A stretch of 64,000 nt of DNA. It comes from Mesostigma viride (lineage: Eukaryota > Streptophyta > Mesostigmatophyceae > Mesostigmatales > Mesostigmataceae). Shown here piece after piece: positions 46,232 to 55,200 of the stretch. The stretch is from positions 2,006,960 to 2,070,959 of the forward strand of contig RPFO01000348.1 in NCBI GenBank assembly GCA_009746045.1, written 5' to 3'. Under the pieces are notes generated by a model. That model had not been told where the DNA came from, did no database searches, and worked only from the letters and a program-made list of their open reading frames with translations. A program made the position numbers and the translations under genes. The first letter of the stretch is position 1. Each line of letters opens with the position of its first letter.

Positions 46232-49200
46232 GGGGGGGGAGGGGGGGAGGGGGGGGGGGGAGGGGAGGGGGGGGGACGGGGGGGGGGGGGGACGGGGGTA
46301 GAGGGGGGAGGGGGGGGGGAGGGGGGGAGGGGGGGACGGGGGGGGATGGGGGGGAAGGGTAATAAGGGTAATACTCGCCAGTTCTTGGGAACCAGCTCAT
46401 CGCTCATGACACCATCCCCCCCCCTGGCAGCGCGAGAAGCTAGGGCGCCCTCCCTCTTTCTCATGGTGTACTGATGCACTCTTTATTGGGACGCAGGCGA
46501 TCGCGTGGTTTGATGGGCCCCCCTCCTACATCTCCCCTGTGCAGCCGGAGCGACAGCTGCATAGTTATACTACCTGCCTGGTATGTAACTTTTTTTTTAC
46601 CGATGAGATGTGGTGTGTGTGTGTGTGTGTGTGCGCGTGTGTGTATATTTTTTGCGATGTCCCTTTGTGGCGTGGTACCCCTCCCAATACGTACAGCCGC
46701 AACGACCCTGACGTGCCCAAGGAGGAGGCCGGCACGTTCGCGGCGATTGAGAAGAAGCTGGACTATTTGAAGGAGCAGGGATTCAACGCGATCCAGGTGG
46801 GTGGTTCTTGGTGTTTCTCTACCTTATTCTCGTCTTATATCATTCACGTAATCATGTCCTTCTCAATCATAATGTAAATCATTGAGATCTTATTCTCAAG
46901 CAGAATATAAATGATCGAGAAGAAGCTGGGCTATATGAAGGAGCAGGGGTTCAACACAATCCAGGTGAGTGGTTGCTGTTTCTTTAGAACCCACGCGGTT
47001 GAGAAGAAGCAGAATATAAATGATTGAGAAGACGCGGGGTTACTCCTGTATACAAGGTGGGCCGGTCCATGCAAAGCAGATGGCAGGTGGGTCATGCAGG
47101 AGGGTCAGACACCAAACATGCACATTGTATGAAGTGCTTAGTTATTATGGAATAAATCCCGATCTGGTGAAGAGTGTGTTTGGCTGCCCGGGGAGGGAAC
47201 ACGTCTGCTTGGGTGGTGGGGTGCGGTGGAGGGCAGGGTGGACAGATGCCCAGATGCACGCATTGGAGTTCATGTGGCTACAGAGTTTATTTCTGGTGGC
47301 GTTGTTACCGATGCCTTAGGTGGGTGGAAAGGCGGATGCTTGAAGATTTCATCCATGATGGACAAGTCTACGTGTGAATACATTAATTAGTCAATCAATT
47401 AATTCATGATGTGTGCCGTGCGTGACCCGTGTGATATGACCCATGTGATGTGGTTCATGCAATGACCGATATGGGGTGGATGCAACTACCATCACCCCCA
47501 GATGCTCCCGGTGCACGAGTACAGCGGGTCGTGGGGCTATAACCCACGCCAGTTCCTGTCCATCATGCAGCGCTATGGCACGCCCGAGCAGCTGAGGCAC
47601 CTGGTGGACACCTGCCACCAGAAAGGTGAGGGGAGGGGGAGGGGGAATGGTCCACACCTGCCACCAGAAAGAGGTGTGTGTGGGGTGTGTGGGTGGGTTA
47701 GATATGACAGACACCTGCCATCAGAATTGTGAGGGGGAGGGGGGCGGGGGGAATGGTGGGCACCTGCCAGCACACAGAGAGGCGGGAGGAGTGTGGGGGG
47801 TGTTTCAATAACGGCTGAAAATGGCAGGTGCCTGGGCTGATATGATCAGGCCAGCATGGCTGGAAGCGGGAGTCAAGGAGCTTCAACTTCTCTCGTCCAC
47901 ATCTACATGACCTGTGGCAGGGAAACATCCCACATGTGGCACACCCAGAACCACTGCCTTTTTTTTTTACTGACCCTTTCTTGGGGGGGACAGAAGAAGA
48001 GTAGTAAAGCATCCGTCTTTTGCAGGCCAGTGCAGAGACAGCTACCCTTGGGCACGTAAAGTCAACCATATAAAGAGGCCCTTGACGATTTATAAATGTT
48101 TTCCACATCATTGCCTGTGCACGCCCACCTTTCGCACCTCTCACCCGCCGCTTGCCTACCCACATGCCATAATGTCAACAAGTGTGCTCATCTCTCCCTG
48201 CCTGGCTGTCTGTGGCCCAAAACGTGCACGTGTTGTGGGTGGCATTTTCTTACCCCACGTTGCCACCATACACGACATGTGCCACCGCCGCCACCCTGCA
48301 GGCATTGCCGTCATCTTCGACCTGGTGCTCAACCACTGTGCGCCAACGCTGAACAGGTATGCTGGCATCCGCCCCCCCCAGTGCGTCATAGCAATTCATC
48401 TCTGCACCCGTTTTTCCCGTTTGGTCCGTCATTTTGCCCACCCTGCGGAACTTTGTTTGGACCATTGCTATCATCTCATGTGGCATGGTCCATTGCCTTG
48501 CCAGCTTCGAACGAGGGTGCATGCCTCATGTTCCGAAATCTTTTGCTACAGGAATGTATGGGTGGGCGGACTAGCGGGCCGGCGGGCGGGCGGACTAGCG
48601 GGCCGGCGGGCGGGCGGACGGGTTTAGGGGTAGGGGTAGGGGTAGGGGTAGGGGTAGGGGTAGGGGGTAGGGGTAGGGGGTAGGGGTAGGGGTAGGGGTA
48701 GGGGGTAGGGGTAGGGGTAGGGGGTAGGGGTAGGGGTAGGGGTAGGGGTAGGGGTAGGGGTAGGGGATAGGGGTAGGGGTAGGGGTAGGGGTAGGGGTAG
48801 GGGTAGGGGTAGGGGGTAGGGGGTAGGGGGTAGGGTGTGGGGAGGACGCTGTCCTGATTTGGAGGAGTGAAGGAGCTGCTACACTGTTATCTGACTGTGA
48901 TGCATGATAATGCGCTGCGCCTTTCTGCCGGTATGCTTTTCTTCTATTGTCTGTTTGATGGCCTGCACAAACCTTTTGTGGCTATGGCCATTGGACACCA
49001 GCCTCTGGAACTTTGACGGCTGGGGCCCAAACAACAATGGAGGTGAGCGGGGCATCCTCCATGGTTCTGTACGCAGGCTTAAAGGGGGGGGAAATCCTAG
49101 TCTTTGCTTGTATTTGATATTTCTATGGGATTGCTGATTGTATCTGTTATCGCCATGGTATTGTCGATTGTATTTGAGATTGGTATGCTGGCTCATCCAG

Positions 49201-52200
49201 GGACGGATCCTGACATCCGGTGTGAAGCCGAGTGCTGGTTCTGTCTGCGGGATGTGTCTGGGCCAGTGGCTTCAAGCTTGGGGAAAGTTGGTTATGTCAC
49301 ATCACCTGCATGTAGCTCCTCCGATTCCCACACCTTAAGTAACCAAAACCCTTCTTCAAGCCTATCTTGATGTGCCAGTTGTCTCCCCCCATTGTGTACC
49401 CAAGGACAATGCCCACGCAAGCCCGATTTGAATATCATGGCTGTCTTGCTGCTCTCCGCTCTTCCCCTCTTTTATATGCCTCCTTAAACATTGTTCATAC
49501 CGCTGTGCGCCACATCCTTCCTAATTGTTGAGGGTGGAGGGATGACACCACTGCGCGCCGCATCCTTCCTAAGTGCTTAGGGTTAAGGGCTTAGGGTTTT
49601 GGGTTTTGGGGTTTTGGGTTGAGGGTTGAGGGTTTCAGGGTTTTAGGGTTTATACCGCTGTGCGCTCCCTTGCTTTCACCCGCCACCTCTACCCCCTCCC
49701 ACCCCCCTCCTTACCGAACCGCTTCCCCACTTTCCTCCTAACCGTTGCTCCTGTCGTCCTCCGGCCCGCAGGCATCTATTTCGAGGGCAGCAAGGACACA
49801 ACGTGGGGCCGCAACCTGTGCTTCCACAAGGACGAAGTCCGCGACATGCTCCTGGAGACGTGCTTTGTGTTCCTGCGCGAGTACAACGGTGGGTCGTCTA
49901 CGAGCATGGGCTCCTGATCTTTTATCAGGACCGAGCCAAGCCCCACTTGTACATGTTGGCCTACTCTCGGACCACTTTTGCCACGGAATTCTTGTGAGGG
50001 CAACTCATGTCGATGGGCTCACTCGTCCTGCCGGCAAAAGCTCACGACTTTTTGTTGTCCCTTATTGTGCTCTGGTAATATTTTCATCCACACTTGCCCC
50101 GCCGTCCTGTCTGCAGCGGATGGCCTGCGGCTGGACTCGGTCCACTCCATGCCCTGGCAGCTTCTGCAACAGATCTCCCGCGAGTGCAAGTCCAAGTTCC
50201 CGGGAAAGCTCCTGATTGCCGGTAGGTGGCGAGGATCCTGATCAGATGCGGTGGGGCCATGTGGCAGTAGTTATGCTGACTGTCGAAAGCTGCTAATTCA
50301 TGCCTGTAGTTGGTGAGGATGCTGAAGAGGTGGGGTGGGGCCATGTGCCAGTAGTGATGCTGACTGTCGAAAGCTGCTCGTTCATGCCTGTAGTTGGTGA
50401 GGATGCTGATGAGATGGGGTGGGGTCGTGTGCCAGTAGTTATGCTGACTGTCGAAAGGTGCTCGTTCATGCCTGTAGTTGGTGAGGATGCTGAAGAGATG
50501 GGGTGGGGCCATGTGCCAGTAGTTATGCTGACTGTCGAAAGCTGCTCATTCATGCCTGAAGTTGGTGAGGATGCTGAAGAGATGGGGCGGGGCACGTGCC
50601 AGTAGGTATGCTGACTGTCGAAAGCTGCTAATTCATGCCTGTAGTTGGTGAGGATGCTGAAGAGATGGGGTGGGGCCATGTGCCAGTGGTTATGCTGACT
50701 GTCGAAAGGTGCTCGTTCATGCCTGTAGTTGGTGAGGATGCTGATGAGATGGGGTGGGGCCATGTGCCAGTAGTTATGCTGACTGTCGAAAGCTGCTAAT
50801 TCATGCCTGTAGTTGGTGAGGATGCTGAAGAGATGGGGTGGGGCCATGTGCCAATAGTTATGCTGACTGTCGAAAGCTGCTCATTCATGCCTGTAGTTGG
50901 TGAGGATGCTGAAGAGATGGGGCGGGGCACGTGCCAGTAGGTATGCTGACTGTCGAAAGCTGCTCATTCATGCCTGTAGTTGGTGAGGATGCTGAAGAGA
51001 TGGGGTGGGGCCATGTGCCAGTAGTTATGCTGACTGTCGAAAGCTGCCCATTCATGCCTGTAGTTGGTGAGGATGCTGAAGAGATGGGGTGGGTTTACAT
51101 GTCAGTTGTTGGGCTGACCATGCAGTCACCGGAAGGTGATTACTTGGTGGGGTCGTCACCACACCTGAACATTGTGTTATTCCAGTGTAGTAGTACTATT
51201 TTTAGTCGGGTATGGGCAGGAGTGAGCTTGGAGCCTGCAAGTGCGAAGCCAGCTCGTGCAAAACCCAGCTCGTGCAAAATCCAGCTCTTGCAAAACCCAG
51301 CTGATACAAAACGGGCTGTGGGCATTAACAGAGACAGGGTTGGTCATCCGGCGGGATTGGTGGCTAGGCTGGCCATTGCATTCTGCAGGAAAGTGGTGGG
51401 TCATGGGCTTTGCCGTAACTTTGCATTTCCTGCCAACAAGCAGTGCTGTGTGTTGCCTGTTCCCGAGGTAGCTCTTTATAATGGGTGCCTTCTTGCCCCT
51501 GCTGCCTGTGGTATGTGTAACCACCAAGCCAGCGTGTGGGTGGCATTTTTTCCCAAAGGTCAGCTCATGCGTTGCCACCTGCCCCTGCTGGCTGTCTCGT
51601 TGCTCCTTGCTTCTGCTCCATTGGTATATTTGTCAATCGGTCAATCGGCCCTTGCTCAATCGGTCCATGGGCTAATTGGCCATTTGGTTGTTGGACCCTT
51701 GCTCAATTGGTCCAGAGCAGGTGTAGTTTACACCCTACCCTTGCAGGAAGTAGCCAAGAGTGTATTAAAAGCCATATGCCCCTTCTCAGGGATCTGTGCT
51801 ACATTTACTCCCAACGGAGTTATGTTACAATTCAATTCAATTCAATTGGTTGTATGGATCATGTGCACGCGTCGGCACGGCGCCTGTTCGTTGCTCATGT
51901 GCGTGCACGTCTTTACTGTGTGAGCATGCCGGCGAATTGCCTGAACCTTTTTCATTGTTCATGCTTGTTTCTGTTTTTGTCGCGCTTGCCAGAGATCACC
52001 CCTGAGACACCCGACGTGATCCATGGCGCCGGCTTTGACAGCACGTGGTATGGGCTAACACTAATAAGGGGGCTGATAAGGGGGCTAATAAGGGGGGCTA
52101 ATAAGGGGCTACTAAGGGGCTTATCAGGGGGGGACATGTGGTATGGGCTAAAAAGGGGGGAACACGTGGTATGGGCTAATAAGGGTGGAATACGAGGTAT

Positions 52201-55200
52201 GGGCTATTAAGGGGGGAACACGTGGTATGGGCTATTAGGGTGGGAACGGGTTAGCTTGTTAACACTTGAGAGTCTGTTGTATAAAGTTAGCTCGTATTCA
52301 TGTTGCGTTTCACTTTTGTGCATGATCAACGAGACAACCAGCGCAGGCATGGCATTACTAAGAACTATAGTGACCATGGTATCAACGAGACAACCAGCGC
52401 AGGCATGGCATTACTGTGAACTTTAGTGACCATGGCATCAACGAGACAACCAGCGAAGGCATGGCATTACTGTGAACTTTAGTGACCATGGTATCAACGA
52501 GACAACCAGCGAAGGCATGGCATTACTGTGAACTATAGTGACCATGGTATCAACGAGACAACCATCGAAGGCATGGCATTACTGTGAACTTTAGTGACCA
52601 TGGTATCAAAGAGACAACCAGCGCAGGCCAGAAATATGGATAATGCGGGCCATGGTAGCTCGACCCTGCTTTTACCTTATCATTGAAGTCGTTCAGGATT
52701 ATGGAAATTCTTTATGCTTGCGAGAGCTAGTCCATGGCGGGTTGATATCATAGGTTTCCGCGGCCAGTGGCATCCTGTCCCTGTGTGTCAGTGTGTGCTT
52801 GAAGAGTACACCCTGGCCACCGTCCACAGGGACTGTTGGCCCCTACATCTGTCTCTACAGTTGCCTCTGCTGTTGTGTTGTGCCTGGATGACTATGGCAC
52901 ATTAAGCTTACCAGGGCTATATTCAGCGTTCCCAGGGTGCTGGAGGTTTGATGCTGTACACGGCGAGACTGCTATCTTTGGCATCATTGAAAGGTCTTGG
53001 AAAGTTGCAAGCCGGCCCAAAACCCTGTTTTTTTGGCGCTGAGCTGGCGACCCATTGCCGGAGGCAACCCATCGCTACCCCATGCGCACCCGTGTACAGC
53101 ATCGCGTGTACGGTATTAAAAACTATCACCTGTAGATGCCTGGGATGGGACCAGTGTGGCCTTGCATCGTTATTGTGGCCTATGCACTATGTGTAGTTAG
53201 TAGTATGGTTTCTATGGCAACTCACGGCTCCTTGGTCGCTGTTTCATTGCTATGGTGCTCACTGTATGGTGGCTGTGTTCACCTGCATGGTCGATGTGGT
53301 CACTGTACGGTTGCTGCGGTGATCACTCTGTGGCTGCTGTGGTGTTCCCTGCGTGGTGGCTGTGTCGATCTGCACACGGGCGCGCGCCAGGATCCACTCC
53401 ACCTACTTCGACACGGTCAAGTACATGAAGGGCAAGCGCGACCTGATGATGGTGCAGTACATGGTCGGGTTCCACAAGGGCTTCACCCAGAACACGCAGA
53501 TGCTCAAGTACTTTCTCGGCTCACACGACCAGGTGGGCCCATACCGGCATACGAGTGTCATCTTTATTTATTGTTGACAAGGGCTTCACCAAAAACACGT
53601 AGATGCTTGAGTATGTCCTCGGCTCACACGACCAGGGGGGCCCATGAAAATCACGTTGACTGCGCCACGTGGGTACCAACAAAGGAACTTCCAACCCCTG
53701 TGCACAACGAGGAGGGAGCTGCTGGTGGGCCCATAGCAACATACTAGTGTCATCCATATTTTGAGAAATGCTCAAACCATGCGGTTGAAATATCCGCCAA
53801 GGTGGCCCCTTGCCAAGGTAACAGTGGCATCCATAGTCATGTGTAAGCTTTATTATCATGAAATGATGAGCTGGGAACTCTGAAGTATGCATGGATGGGT
53901 CATGGTACGTGTGAGCATGTATAGCAGCGTGCTTGCTCTCATCCGTCACTAACCGGTCATGGGCTGATACTGATAGTCATGGGCATTGAGGGGCCAGTTA
54001 GCCAAGTTCTAGTAGTCATGGACTGTGCACTGTCTGCATCCATCGCACGAAGCTGGGACGCACAGCCCACCCTGGCTGTAGCAGCACAGATGACAAATTT
54101 TCCAATTTCTGCGCGCCCAGCCGCCGGTAGGTAAGCTTTTCATTACCCCTTTCCTACTGTTGGTCGTTGGCTTGTATTTGCGGCAACGATTGGCTTCTTG
54201 CCCTGTGTTTGTGCCGAGCTTGATTGTTATAATGGTGCAATCGAGACATCTTTTATACAGATTTCATGTCCTGGTGCCACACCTTGCTTTCTCGCTTGTA
54301 CAACATCCCCCTGCCAGCTCTTGCTTTCTCGTTTGTCCCCTGTCGTTTCGTTTCCTTGTCGTTTCTTCTCCTTCCACATTTTGTATTTATCTCCAGTTGA
54401 CACTATGAGGGCCAAACCCTTCATATTCTAGACAGCCACCACGTAATCCGAGGCGCGCTAATCCTGGGAGGTCTTTTCGTATAAGAAGATGTAAGAGAGG
54501 TCTAAATCTCACAAGATATATGTACAAGAATAAATATGTATAAGAAGATGTAAGAGAGGTCTTATCTCACAAGACATATGTACAAGAATAAACATGTGTA
54601 AGAAGATGTAAGAGAGGCCTTATCTCACAAGATATATGTATAAGAAGATGTAAGAGAGGTCTTATCTCACAAGATATATGTGCAAGAATAAATATGTGTA
54701 AGAAGATGTAAGAGAGGTCTTATCTCACAAGACATATGTACAAGAATAAACATGTGTAAGAAGATGTAAGAGAGGCCTTATCTCACAAGATATATGTACA
54801 AGAATAAATATGTATAAGAAGATGTAAGAGAGGTCTTATCTCACAAGATATATGTATAATAATACTTAAGTCGTCTATATAATAGTATAAGAGAGGTCTT
54901 GTCGGATAATTTTTGCGCGCACGCACATATGCCCCTTGTGTTCAGGTCGGGTGCCGCAAGAACGGCGGGTTTGACCCCGACATCAACGGGCTCCACCGCT
55001 ACGCGATCGACCTGCTGGGGGGGCTTGGCAACTGGCACGCACGCGCGCAAGTGCGCATGTGGTGCGTGCGCGCTCCCTTCGTCGTTTGTGCTCTGATTAA
55101 GAATTGTGCTTTGGTTGAAAAATGTGCTCTAATTAAGGATTGTGCTTGATTGAGAATTGTGTTTCGGTTAAGAAAGAGAAAAATGTATTCATAGGAAACA

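Noticed and set aside
45934-46479. Poly-Pro/Gly open frames
   Set aside because: Poly-G tract directly after a supported donor.
51177-51578. Minus-strand 133-residue frame and the overlapping plus-strand frame 50931-51923
   Set aside because: Both lie in intron 9 of the GH13 gene, are partly repeat-derived and show no family motif.
54480-54900. CRISPR or satellite gene
   Set aside because: Plain tandem 58-bp minisatellite without spacers or open frame.
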